This document shows positions 34,501-46,100 of a stretch of 64,000 bases of DNA, in pieces. Origin of the DNA: Haemonchus contortus (taxonomy: Eukaryota; Nematoda; Chromadorea; Rhabditida; Trichostrongylidae); contig LS997564.1 of assembly GCA_000469685.2 (NCBI GenBank), positions 18,565,615-18,629,614 on the forward strand, written 5' to 3'. The stretch's first letter is position 1; every line of letters starts with the position of its first letter. Under the pieces are notes generated by a model. The model did no database searches. It worked only from the letters and a program-made list of their open reading frames with translations, and was not told the origin of the DNA. Made by a program: the position numbers and the translations under genes.

Positions 34501-35920
34501 TTTCTGTTTTCCACTTGTCTTGGGACGAAGTTCTATTGAAGAGGACGGATAGGGAATAAACGAACCGAGCTATGATTGATGACCTTGAGAACCACTTCAG
34601 ACGAATAGATGATGAAGAATAAGTGATACAGGAATGAGGAGTGAGTGAGGAATACAGCATTGAGGTGATATTTAACTATCTATTATCATTCAGGTGAACT
34701 TCAGGTAAGCTTTACTGTGCTGACCGCTCATCGAAGATTTAGGTGTTGTATGGTTGCCACGTGCGGAATGTACCGCATTATCCACAGCAGGAGCGGGTAC
34801 TGAAGAGCGAGAAGAGGCTCATACCGCCATGCACTGATGCGCTTGAACGTATTTTTCCGTTATTTACTCAGACGTTTTTTCTTTTCCTTTCCCCAGTTCA
34901 GTTCTCTTTTATTACGCTGGAATGCTTTCTGGATAAAGGAAAAGTATCTGTCCGTTTCTTGTTTCATCTGGCAGCAGGGCGAGATTTTTATACCATATTA
35001 CCTTCGGCAATCTTCGCTGGCACTCGGCAGCCGCAGTTAACAAGTTAGCCATCGCACCAGGGCCATCATTAACTCAAGCCTATCGTCCACTCCCACCTTG
35101 CTTTTCCCCCACTGAGCCGTAGATTCATCATCTGAAAGAAAGATCGAACCGTTCAACGTGAGTCACACAATCGATTCGAAACGGGAAAAGTGAAGCGGTT
35201 GACTCAGCTTGTTCAATAAGAGCAAGAATGTTGAATGTACAAAGGGGCAATAGAAATCTGCTTCCCATTATATGTGAGGAGGTGGAGTGCTATGAAGCTG
35301 ATCACCCCTGCCCACTGCCATCTAGTTTTCTCCGCACGCCCCCCTATAAAGGGAATTTCGAAGAGTTTCTCCGGGTAAAACAGTGTAGAACTGTCCGACG
35401 CAATACAAAACTATCTTTTTCGTCTAGATATGAATTTTATCAATGTTTCGAACAAGTTTGTGACAGAACGTCTCAGCGAAAAAGAGCAGACTAAAGAAGT
35501 TATACCTCGCTTATCTCAACCACCCCCTGACGTCGGAATTTTTGAGCCATCACCCCAAACTCTTGCTATAAACTGAACTCCTATGCTTTGATTCGATGAT
35601 TTTCCTATTATTTTCATTCAACTGAAGATTCGCGATATCTGCGCTGCCGGGTGTTGCTGTTTGGCTAGCACACTGTGTCTCACGGTGTCACGCGTTATGG
35701 TGCATACGTCCACGTCCACCCACCTGGGATTTTTTTTCCGTAAAACACCCTGAACAGACAATACCTATGCTTTTGTGGGAGCTCTTAGCCTTTCATGCCA
35801 TTCTGAAAAGTAGCGTACATAACCGACGAGTTTCTGTTTATTCTATAATCCTATGCATTTGAAATTTAGCGTTTGTAAAGAAAAACCTCCACTTATAAAT
35901 GTAGACTAATGTAGAGTAGT
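34500..35920. other. no gene recognised
   Basis: Open frames at 34743-35048 and 35228-35494 plus lack splice-consistent ends and recognisable motifs. Nothing else is supported here. Confidence 0.3.
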
Positions 35921-35929
35921 GTAGTGCCA

Positions 35930-36235
35930 AGGGGTGCACTCTCACACACGCACGGTCACTGGTTCGAATCCTGGATCGAAATCCGCTTAGTCAATCAAGC
36001 CTTTTATCCTCCTAGACGAGTCTGGTACTAATAAACCGTCTCTCCGGAGTCGATTAATTGGTACCAGACTCGTCTAGGAGGATAAAAGCACTGAAATTAG
36101 CATCGGCTGGCCACCACAATTCAATGTATCAGCCACATACGACTTCAATACGCCACTATGATTCTGAATGGAACTCGAGTGCATGGGCGCATCCCTCAGA
36201 TGAGATCAACTTCCAAAGACCTTTTTTTTTCTTAG
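35930..36235 (+). mobile_element. tRNA-derived SINE, copy 3 with internal palindrome
   Basis: The B box GGTTCGAATCC is at 35961-35971, followed by AAATCCGCTTAGTCAATCAA. The body shares GACTCGTCTAGGAGGATAAA and GCATGGGCGCATCCCTCAGA with copy 2. Unlike copy 2 it holds an inverted duplication at about 36000-36089: CTTTTATCCTCCTAGACGAG on one side and CTCGTCTAGGAGGATAAAAG on the other. Confidence 0.7.
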
Positions 36236-36418
36236 AGCAATGTAAGCTGTTTATGCGAATTCCTCGTAAGACAATTCTTTCTGACTAGACTACTTGCACA
36301 AAATAAGTGGTTATATTACAATGCTGACAATTTGTACAGGGAATGTTAATGAAATAGCATCAGCCTTTGAGTGAGCGTTAAGTGAACGAATGGCGTGGAA
36401 TCACAGTTAAAAACAATT

Positions 36419-39400
36419 TCAAGGATTATCATTCTGTCTGGCTTTTGCTTCCATTTCCATCAGTTTCCTTTCATTGGAGAATTGAATACCAGCCATTTCC
36501 AAAATAGTCTTATCTGGGTTGTCATCCCAATTTCCAGGTAGCGGTACCTTCAAGAAAGAACGTCAAACCATATGATCTTGTAAACTGCAGAATAGTGAGC
36601 ACTGATAAGCCAAGAAGTATTATCACACAAGAATGCTTTTTGTATCTGCTAAGTTACATAGATAGAAAAAATGTCACAAAATAAAACCGACCTTTTTGAT
36701 TTTTTCTGCTTGTTTGCTTTGCCATGCCCTCAATCGTTGTTGATCTTGAAGAGCACTTGATGGAGCACATCCCCAGACCTTAAGATAACAGTCGTCGAAT
36801 TAAGTGATACTTTGCCATGATGTTAATTTGAGCCCTATGGGATAAGAATCTCCTACAGTGAAGGCAGCTGTTTGCCACTATTATTTTATAGCATTAGAGC
36901 ACTAGCATTCGCAAAACACCATTATCCTAAGCGCCACTGTTTCAGTAAGTTGTCCCACCACAAATCATCCCCTTCACAGATCTGCAGGTGTTCAACATTG
37001 ATCAATCCTCTGCTATATTCGTCAGGTGCATAACATTTTGATGCTATCTAGAGACGAGGAAGGCTTAATCCAGTCAGATCAAAGTTTTGAGGGTGCTCTG
37101 ATCAAAATCTTGAGAGTGCTCTAAAGACTCTTTAAGAGATAAAAGCATGACCAATTAATCTCCAGACCGATCGTGAAGATACGGTCAGAGAAGTCGAGTG
37201 CCCAACTGAAAAAAAAAACTACAGTATGACAACCGTACCTCAATGGCCGCAACATTTCCCATTTCTTTGTCGATCTTCATTTTATCCAAGAATGAAAGCC
37301 CAAATGCTGCTGATCGTATTTTGAAATTACAATATATGGGTGGAGAAGGAGAAGAGAAACGTTTCAGATCTGGCGATATTTCAAACAACACTGTTCCTTG
37401 ACCACCAAAACGGCTGCCACTGTGCCTGTAAGTGCCAGTTCTTATTTTCCTGATCGCTGTGAATTAAAATGGAATTTACCTCCAAGTGTCATCTGTGGCT
37501 AACACAAATACGCTCCCGTCGGTTAGTTGAAATATTGATACTGTAGGTCCTCTGTAGTCAAATACGTTGTTTTCAAAACGATTGACACTAATTCCATGAA
37601 CGGCAGTCGAGTATAGTGGAGTCCAGAAATGATTCACATTCGATTCGCAAGCTTCCTCGGAATCCGAAAACGTCAAACGTGTTCAGCAATGATCGTTTTC
37701 CATGAATTAGTTAGGAAGATTACCTTTGCTGTCTGTTTTGGAAAGAAAGTACTTTGTAGAGATGACTGGACGTACCACATTTGCATTGGAGTCAAAATTT
37801 CTGACGAGTATTCGGTGTTATCCTAAGGAATTACGATGTAAGCCGAATAAAAGAAAATTTCCATAATAAGTGATCTCACGAATGGATAGCCAAGGAAGAC
37901 ATGTAGAACTAGATCTCGCAGTGCATTACAGAAGGATGGGCACATGTCGCGTTTCCAGCTGACGATTTCCTCAACGCTTGAACCTCGTTCACACTAAAAA
38001 TTGAGATGGAATAGCACTCCGGCAAGCGGTAAACTATGAGCTTTTGAATTACCAAGAACTACAAATCTTGATAGAGAAAAAAAAAAAGTACGACTCTGCT
38101 CAAAACCTGCTAAAATCATTTAATATTCATTACTGTACTTATTTCGCTCTTCTTTCTTCAGAATCAATATCAAGGGAAGCGGCGCACCCATTTTGCCTAT
38201 TCCGCAGTTAAGTGGTGAATTAACCGATCCGATAGTATCTAATTCGTGTTGCGCATTCCCGGATATCCACTAAGCCCACTAGCAATAGTCCATGCAGTTC
38301 TAGGCTGGTTTCTCAACAGGAGATCTATACTGTTAGATGTGTTTTCAGATGCTAATCTCAACCTGCTCTCCAAATTTGCCGTACGATTCTCGGAATGGAG
38401 GGAGTCATGAGGGCGATTTTAGGCAGGCTTAACATAAGTGAACGCAAATTATATACATGGATGTACCAGGTTCCTCAGTAGTGGCTTGGAGCAGTGCTTA
38501 GGACGACGCTTCATATCGAGAAGACTATGCTTTTAAATGGGCCTCATGATTCCATCCAGAGAAATGTTCGTTTGTGCAATTCACGACGGGCAATGCAACG
38601 CCTCAGGTCTGTGTAACGCATGAGGTACGCGCGCGGTGATCGATGCCGTGATGTTGCGCAAAGTCAGGACCGGACTTACTTAGTAGCTCTCTTTCGACTT
38701 CCACCCTCACTTACTGACTGATTACTGCTATCGTTTTGATTTTTTAGCTTGTGATCGCAATAGTTTCCACTGACCCGTGCCGTGTATGTCGATTTACACG
38801 TCGCGGCAACCGGGTGGGGCTGCACGCTAACGGCCGGATTTGTGGTCATGGGAACTAGGAGTATTCTTACTTTTCGCTGAAAGCCAGAGCTAGCCTATGC
38901 ACAATACAATGAAACCATGCCAAAAGACTTTTTCTTGATGAAGCATTGATTTCTGATTTTCCATTGACGGCCTTCTTCAATAGCCTTTATAGTCTTTTTT
39001 GCCCCACGGTTTTGATTTGACCACCCTTATTTTAGCTGCAGTTAGGAGTTTTCATTCTGGGTTCCGCCTACCTCGGCGCAAACTTCGCTCACATTGACGA
39101 ATTGGGCACATTTTTTCTAGAGCCCCCAACCACTTCTTTCCCTCGAATGTATTCTTGGAACTTCGAGAGTAAAGCAATCGCGGTATAGACCACTTTTGCG
39201 GGGTTGCGAATGTATGATCTTAGCCCCGCCCACTTCACGATTATACCACATTCCCTCGATGGCCTTCAACCATTATTTTGAGTACTCAAGAATGTTCTTG
39301 AACAAAGTTACACATTTCCTTTGAAAACGCCTTACATTTCAATGCAAGTCTCACCTGTCGTGAACGGAGCTTCACGAAGTTCTCAGATGCCCAGCAATTA

Positions 39401-41297
39401 TTGGACCTTGTCCTCTCTTCTTATTTTTTTTCCTGGACTCCACGACTCCACGATTACGCTGACTTGCGTTATGAACTTGTGCAGGAAGTACCGCCCACAG
39501 AGTGAAAGCTCGCTGACCGCGGACTAGCCTTCTTCATTTCACTTTTTCACCCATCCCTCATCTTTGCTCATTTTTTCCTCACGTTTGGGCTGCTATGAAA
39601 CCAAATCAAGAAGTTTGGCCCATGGCATCATCCACTCGCGTTCACGTCTCGCGATCATCCCTGGATCATCCACACATATGTCTCTCGTGAAATTTGGCCC
39701 CAAACATAGCATAAACTATTGATATGCGGGAGTTGGTATCGATCGACGGCTGATGCCAACGTCTGTGTCAGCAACCTGAGCCGACATCGACGCCGGCGTA
39801 GGTACTATGAACGCAACCTTCCGGCGAAAAGGGGACGTTTCGATTGAATGTTGCTGATTGCAACATGTTAAGCATTGAACGTAGTTTGTATATAGACGTT
39901 TGAAACCACCATTGTATCAATGAATATAGTATCAATGAATAACCACGAGACTTCGAGAGTGGTTTGTAAGGAATAAATCTTGCAAGCTCAAACCCAATTG
40001 CTCTCTAACCATTTCATGTACAAGATTGCCGATGAACTTCTCGTCGCCTGCAACAGCTCCTGCTCCAGCAGCTTCCGAACAGTTCTTAACCAAAGTAAGG
40101 ACAGGTTGGCAGACTGGAAAAAAATATATGACTCTTACTTTAGAGTTTAGAGCATCAAAACTAATGCCGAATGTCACTCTTATCTCACCTTTCACGTAGA
40201 CATCTGTTGAAGTTCCCCACAAACTAGGAGCATGCCGTGCAAACTCTTCCAAAGTTAGTCTATCATCATAGGGTTTAGAATCGCTCAGGTAGTTCCATAA
40301 ACTCTCCGCAAGACCTTCGCTGAAAACGTCCTGCAAACTGAATTCCGGTAGCTCAATTTTTAATTGATGCAAATGCTTGGACCTTTATAGGTTTGAATGT
40401 CACCGTGACCTTGGATTCTAAATATGCTTATCATGTGACCACGTAACCTAAGCGGATTACCATATTAGGCTCTCTTTGTTGTGGAGTGGGGTAATCCATA
40501 TACTACAGTGTTCTCAGGGAGCGTGCACCTGCTGTTCTGCTCTATCTAGTCCTGAAACTTATACTGAAAACTGCGAACCAGATAGAGCAAATTTCAGAGT
40601 ACTCTACTCCTCTTCGCGACTGCCTCCACCGCAGTGCGCCGCCTATACGCTAAGGCTCCATGACCTTTATTCTCCACATTCATCGGTTGACGAACACAAA
40701 AAATGTCAGAATCGGAGACGTGGGAAAGTGGGAGTATACGTACCGACCAGTCAGTGAATAAGTGTTCAAGGTGTAATGGCAAGTAGAGATCCGCGCTTAT
40801 ATCTTTATCCATATTCAGATCTAGTTTTCTTGATTTTTAGAAGGAGTAGAGAACTCTTCAAAAGTATTCGATACCCTTTGATTGTTCAATCGACGCATAA
40901 CGCTATATTTCTTTCTAAATACCATTGCTTTGGAACAATTTTCTCTTTCTACCCCACTTTCCGCTTCTTATATAGAACACGGCCTTGCAGAGCTCCCTTA
41001 TCGGGAACCCCTAACCAGTCCCTCCCACAACGAGTACCGCAAACCAGTCCCTTCCTACATTTGGTACGCACAGTGAGCCGTTTGATTGAAGGGTACGATC
41101 AATCACAGAAACAAATTACTGATATCTTCAAGACCCTTAACACTTACCTTTAGATTACCGAAAGTTAGGCAATTCGTAGTGCTTCCAGTTAGTTTTACAA
41201 AAGCTTGTTCAACACGTTTGTCAATGCTCCTGTCAGACATAGATGGAGCTGGCGTGGACGTTTTCGACACCTTCGCTTTAGCTTCGGTGTTACCCAT
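36419..41297 (-). CDS. MEAK7-type TLDc-domain protein
   Basis: Nine exons fit in phase: 41148-41297, 40189-40330, 40010-40113, 37880-37993, 37724-37822, 37480-37655, 37239-37425, 36692-36778 and 36419-36547, giving about 395 residues. The N-terminus MGNTEAK is a likely N-myristoylation signal, as in human MEAK7 (MGN). The TLDc domain shows [20 protein letters not shown], then [39 protein letters not shown], and the late VWGC motif. The C-terminus reads [18 protein letters not shown]. Human MEAK7 is a lysosome-associated protein that promotes an alternative mTOR signal; other TLDc proteins bind the V-ATPase. The intron at 37994-40009 is 2 kb and holds satellite-like sequence, and the exon 3 donor (ATG/GTTAGA) is weak, so a further small exon there is possible. 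It is divergent from the S2P gene. Confidence 0.85.
38990..39325. repeat. inverted, dispersed relative of the 127-bp satellite
   Basis: Read on the minus strand it contains AAGTGGGCGGGGCTAAGATC, GAATGTGGTATAATC, AAGAACATTC and AAATGTGTAACTTTGTTC in the same order and spacing as the 17-18 kb array units. Two or more diverged units are present. It lies in the long intron of the MEAK7 gene. Confidence 0.5.
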
Positions 41298-43078
41298 TTC
41301 CTCCGACTCGAATAAGGAAATAATATACAATGGATTTCGTGAAAGTGCTGGAAAACCGTGTTACCTCAACTTTTCGTGGGATGCACATAAAGATTGCGTG
41401 GGGGAAGAACGATATTCAAAAAAAAAATTAATTGCGTTATCAGATATAAAGTGCAACTAATTATTTTCACTATCACTTTGAACTTTGGAATATAAACTTT
41501 TCTAAAGCGGCCGCATCGCGGAGTGTCGCTAGAGCAAGGCTGTTGTGACCGAGAACGGATGAATCTAAGAAAGGAAATCCTCCTCGATTATGGCTTTGTT
41601 AGTCTCTACATGATGTTTATTAGTAAAAGGTACTGGTGTTGTTTAGATCCAAGAGCTAGGAAGAGCAAACTTTGAATATTCTCCTGAAAGATCTATGAAA
41701 TTATCTGTGCACGTTCCTCATTGGGCTTGATCAAACCTCTCCAAATCTCAACTCTGCCGATGGAGTTTGTCTTCGTTCTATGGAGTCAGTTCAGTATTAC
41801 AGCTAAGAGGAACAGTGATCAAGCGTACTGATCTATGGTACTTCTGCATATTCCGCACTTTCGGCAATATTTACTCAGCCTCCGGTAGCTGTTTACCCAA
41901 ACTCAACCAAATAACTGACCGAGAGACTTCAGCATGAACTATCCTGAGTGAATCACTCTGACGCTCGTCACAAACAGCTCCTGCCTTCTAGGGTAAAAAC
42001 AGAAAATGGAGGGGAACAGCGTTCCGCAGAGAATGCACTGACGCGCGCGACCGCGCGACGTCGCGTTTAGTTCCGGACACTGAAACGTCCGCTGGTGACT
42101 TTTTATTCGTTTCACCTCTGAACGTCATGACTGAAAGGGGTTTCTGTTACAGTAATTTTCTTATTCAATCCAATTTAGAATGGGTTATTCATTAAACGTT
42201 TCATCCGCGAGGGTTGTTTTTATACTAAAGAAAATGTTACTCATGCAAATCCAATGTGTTTTAGTGGTGCATTTCTAACAATTGATCTACTTGGCTTTGA
42301 GTACTTTGTTTATTTGATTGATTTAGTTTTATAGTGGGTATCATTAAATTTAACAATTCAAACTTCAAATCTGTTGCTCGAAGTGACGACGTCGATCAGT
42401 TCCATGGATTACACTTTCTTATTTTTTGTGGTCCATTTTCAGAATGAACCCCTTATCTCTCCTTTTTCTTATTCCTGGCATGAGGTTATACTTGTGAGCG
42501 TGCCATGCTGGATTAGGGGAGGGGTCCTCTGGTACAGAAGACTGTTTTGAACATTGTCTGGCAATATGTGATGGTCGATCTCATTTGGTTTGTCACCTTT
42601 CAGGCTCTAAAGAAGGCGGAGGGACTGGAAGGTCAGCTTATAAAAGTTTGAAGTCTTTCTGGGAAAGTTAAGAACCCACCCACATTTCATTGGAATTAGC
42701 ACATGTAGTGCTTTGTATTGATATTTAGCCCACACAGATGTCTAAGGGTGGCATGGGAGTAGGGGCCGAAATGCTAGTCCTTCATTTTACCATGATTTAG
42801 TTATACTGGTTCTTCATGGGTGACTTCATTATGATGCTCGTACATCCTCAATTTTCAAAATTTTGAAAAATATCAGAGCTAAAAACCTTGCTTTCTTTGC
42901 TTTTTCAACTTTTTTAATGCACTCGTAATCGGTTGTTCTTACTTACTTCCGCTCACTCACTTTAGTTTCTAATTCATAAGCGCTTGTTGGATGTTCATTT
43001 TCAAAATTTGTTCGTATTAGACGTGCTATTTATGGCAATATTGGGTGGTATCAACATATAACCAAATGCCGTTTTCAG
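41298..43078. promoter_or_regulatory. 1.8-kb divergent intergenic region, MEAK7 / S2P
   Basis: No coding exon or repeat was recognised. A palindromic CG-rich patch, CGCGCGACCGCGCGACGTCG, lies near 42044-42063. The interval separates two divergently transcribed genes, so promoters of both are expected here, but I see no specific element. At its right edge GCCGTTTTCAG (43078) is a good trans-splice acceptor 65 nt before the S2P ATG. Confidence 0.35.
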
Positions 43079-43143
43079 GTGGGAATGTTATGCTAAAAAG
43101 AATGAGGCGAAAACATTTCTGAGATTGGACTTGTGTAAAATCG

Positions 43144-46100
43144 ATGCTGTTCACGGCAGCCCTAAGTTACTTTTTGATCTCATGGAGCTCTATATTTCTT
43201 CTCGACTACGTGTTGCGAATTAAAAACTTCACACCTTATGTGAATTTTGCCAATAAATACGGTCTAGAAGTAGCGCCTTTCCAGGTATGTGGTAGATTTT
43301 TTTCGCTTTCTATAAAATTTCTTCTATATCTTTTCGCTGGGTTGGAAATTCTGCTCTATGCTCGTGTTCACTCTCATTTACGTGTTTTATGGATGTGTGT
43401 TTGTTCCTCCTTACAACCTATGTCTTTTGAGTGGTTGTGTAGCAAGACTTGAGCACTTTTTTGATGGTCATAAAAGCTAATTGTTCAACGGGGGAACAAG
43501 CATTTTGAAAACAAAAGAACGAGTTTGAAGTCTAGTTGGCAACTTGGGAAATTGCTATTTTGGGGATACTAAAGAAATTCGTAATAATAGATCAAGAATT
43601 ATGACACAACTTTTTGCCATACCATGATTATGCAGCTTTTACGGTGTCTAACAAAATACAGTGTTTGTTTAAGCTGCGGATATACACTTCTCGTTACAAT
43701 GATGGAGCCTATCTTCCCGCTTCGAAAGAGGTACCTGTAAGTCGTAAGCTGAAATCGCTATGGTTTACATTCGGTGCTGTGGCGGCTCTCGTCTGTTTGA
43801 TTGGAATTACCATCTACCTTTCACATCTTGTTTATCGAGGTGTGTTCTCACATATTTTCTTTCAGGGTATCTGTTTTTGAGGTTTTTTTAACCATATTTT
43901 TCCTCTTCTCACTTTACCCCATGTTTCGTGTAGGTCATGTATAAAATTCTAGATACTTCTTACTTGCTGTCGCTTCGGCCTAAAGTGACACCCTATAGGT
44001 CCATCCCACATGTTGCTACGGCGGAAGCTCCGCCTGAGGTATGTGCTAATTAGTTTGGAATCCTTTACTCATTTGGTCGTGCCAATGTTTTTGCTAGGGT
44101 CGAACAGGAAAAGAAGGAAAATCGGGGACTCTTTTTAATATTTCTTGATCCACTCTCCCAGGTGATCGGTGATTTATGCCCCCAATGACTAGATTTCCTG
44201 CAAGAGTTTTTTTTTTTTCGAGCATGTGTTGTAGTTTGCATTGAAAGAGCCTGCGCTTTTGAGCAAAATGACAATACGCTGCGCATCGCCTATGTATACG
44301 AAATAGGAAGCAAGATTATGATCGGTGTTTAAGGTAAAAGTGTTGGATGATTTACCTCCATCGCCAACGGAAGAGTATGACGTGTTAGATGCATCTGGTG
44401 GATCGGAAACCGGCAAGAATTAATTCTCTTGCATTGCACCATTTGCTTATTTGATCATATGTCTTTAGGTCTCGTTCCAATTATTCCCGGCGTGAATCTG
44501 CCATGGGGTCACATTCCGATTTTCGTAATAGTGCTGGCAGTAGCGGCAATAATACATGAGGTTTTTTCTTCATCTCTTTTGGATTTTTGTACTTCATTGT
44601 GGACGAGTATGCTGAGAGTCGGCCTGCCCCTATACTTTCAAAAAATTCCTCGGGATTTGCTCAACTTATTTACAAGAACATTCTCCTCGAGCCGTTTTGT
44701 TTTCTAGCTCAGTTGATCTATTGTACGACCTCTGACTTTTACCTTTTACTTTACTCTATGACCTACAGTTTTTTTGCGTATAATCAGCACATTTTCCTGA
44801 GGCACTCCTTGTTTCATGTATTTTTAAGCCAGACTTCCTTGATTCTTTCTGATCAAAGTTTTCCTGCTAGCTACAACTGCTTTTTTTGACAAATATGTCT
44901 GGATTACACTCAGATGAACTTGTGCCGGCTCAATTTAACGTGACTTCTCGTCTGATTCTTTTCCATTGTCAGAACCAGTTACGCGCTCGATAGTTTAGGT
45001 AGTTATGTTGTTGAAAACAGTGGGAAATCTCGAATGTCTTCAGCATTTAAGTTTTAGAAAAAGAGTTGGGGCCGAAACTTTGGATTCACAAAACTGTTCG
45101 ACCCTAAAGTTTTTGCTTGATATTCTGAGAGAAATGGTAGTGTCGATTTCGAGATTAACCGTCACACAATCCGGTCGCACTAACAAGCCTATTAGGTCGT
45201 GAAGAAAGTTCTTGCGTTTTTTGACGCCCAATTTTCATATGCTCGCCTCGGCGTTATTTGCTATTAGAGTTTTTGCAAGTTTTATACCATTCTGAAGCGC
45301 ATTTCTTGCTCTATCCAAATATATGATTGGTTTTGCTCTGGAGTGATTCCTGGGGTTTTTTAGAAGGTCGAAATCAGCATGGACAAACGACAGATCCGCA
45401 CGATTTTTCTTTTCCAATTCAAATTGAGCAGGAGTGCGACGGAAACGGACCGGGATATCAACGATGACTTGGATCTAGATACGGCGAATCAACGCACAGC
45501 ACAGTGGTGGTTTGAAAAATTCCGGACCGGCGATGATAGCCTGGAAGATGATGAGCGTAGTGGGCGGCCATCGGCCGTTGACAACGAACAATTGAGAGCG
45601 TTAGTGGAAGAGAATCCACGTACAACGCTGAAGGATATTGGCTCGAGATTGAGTGCTTCCAGCAGGACGGTTGGCACCCACATGCAGGAGATCGGGAAGT
45701 CGCAGAAGCTTGATAAGTGGGTGCCGCATGAGTTGACTCAGCACCAGAAAGACCGCCGCTACGAGCTCGCCTCCGCCTTGCTTCTCCGCAACAGGAACGA
45801 TCCATTTCTAGATCGTATTGTGACGTGTGATGAGAAAAGGATTCTGTACGACAACCGGCGACCATCAGGCCAGTATCTGAACAAGGATCAAGCCCCACGA
45901 CATTTTCCCAAGCCGAAGCAGCATGGAAGGAAGGTCATGGTGCCACTTGGTGGTCTGCATTCGAGCTGATCCACCACAGCTTCATGAATCCGGATGAAAT
46001 CGTAACAGCCGAGAAGTACTGTCAAGAAATCGACGAAATCTACAGCTCATAAGCCCGGCACTGGTGAATAGGAAGGGGCCAACTCTACTTCACGACAACG

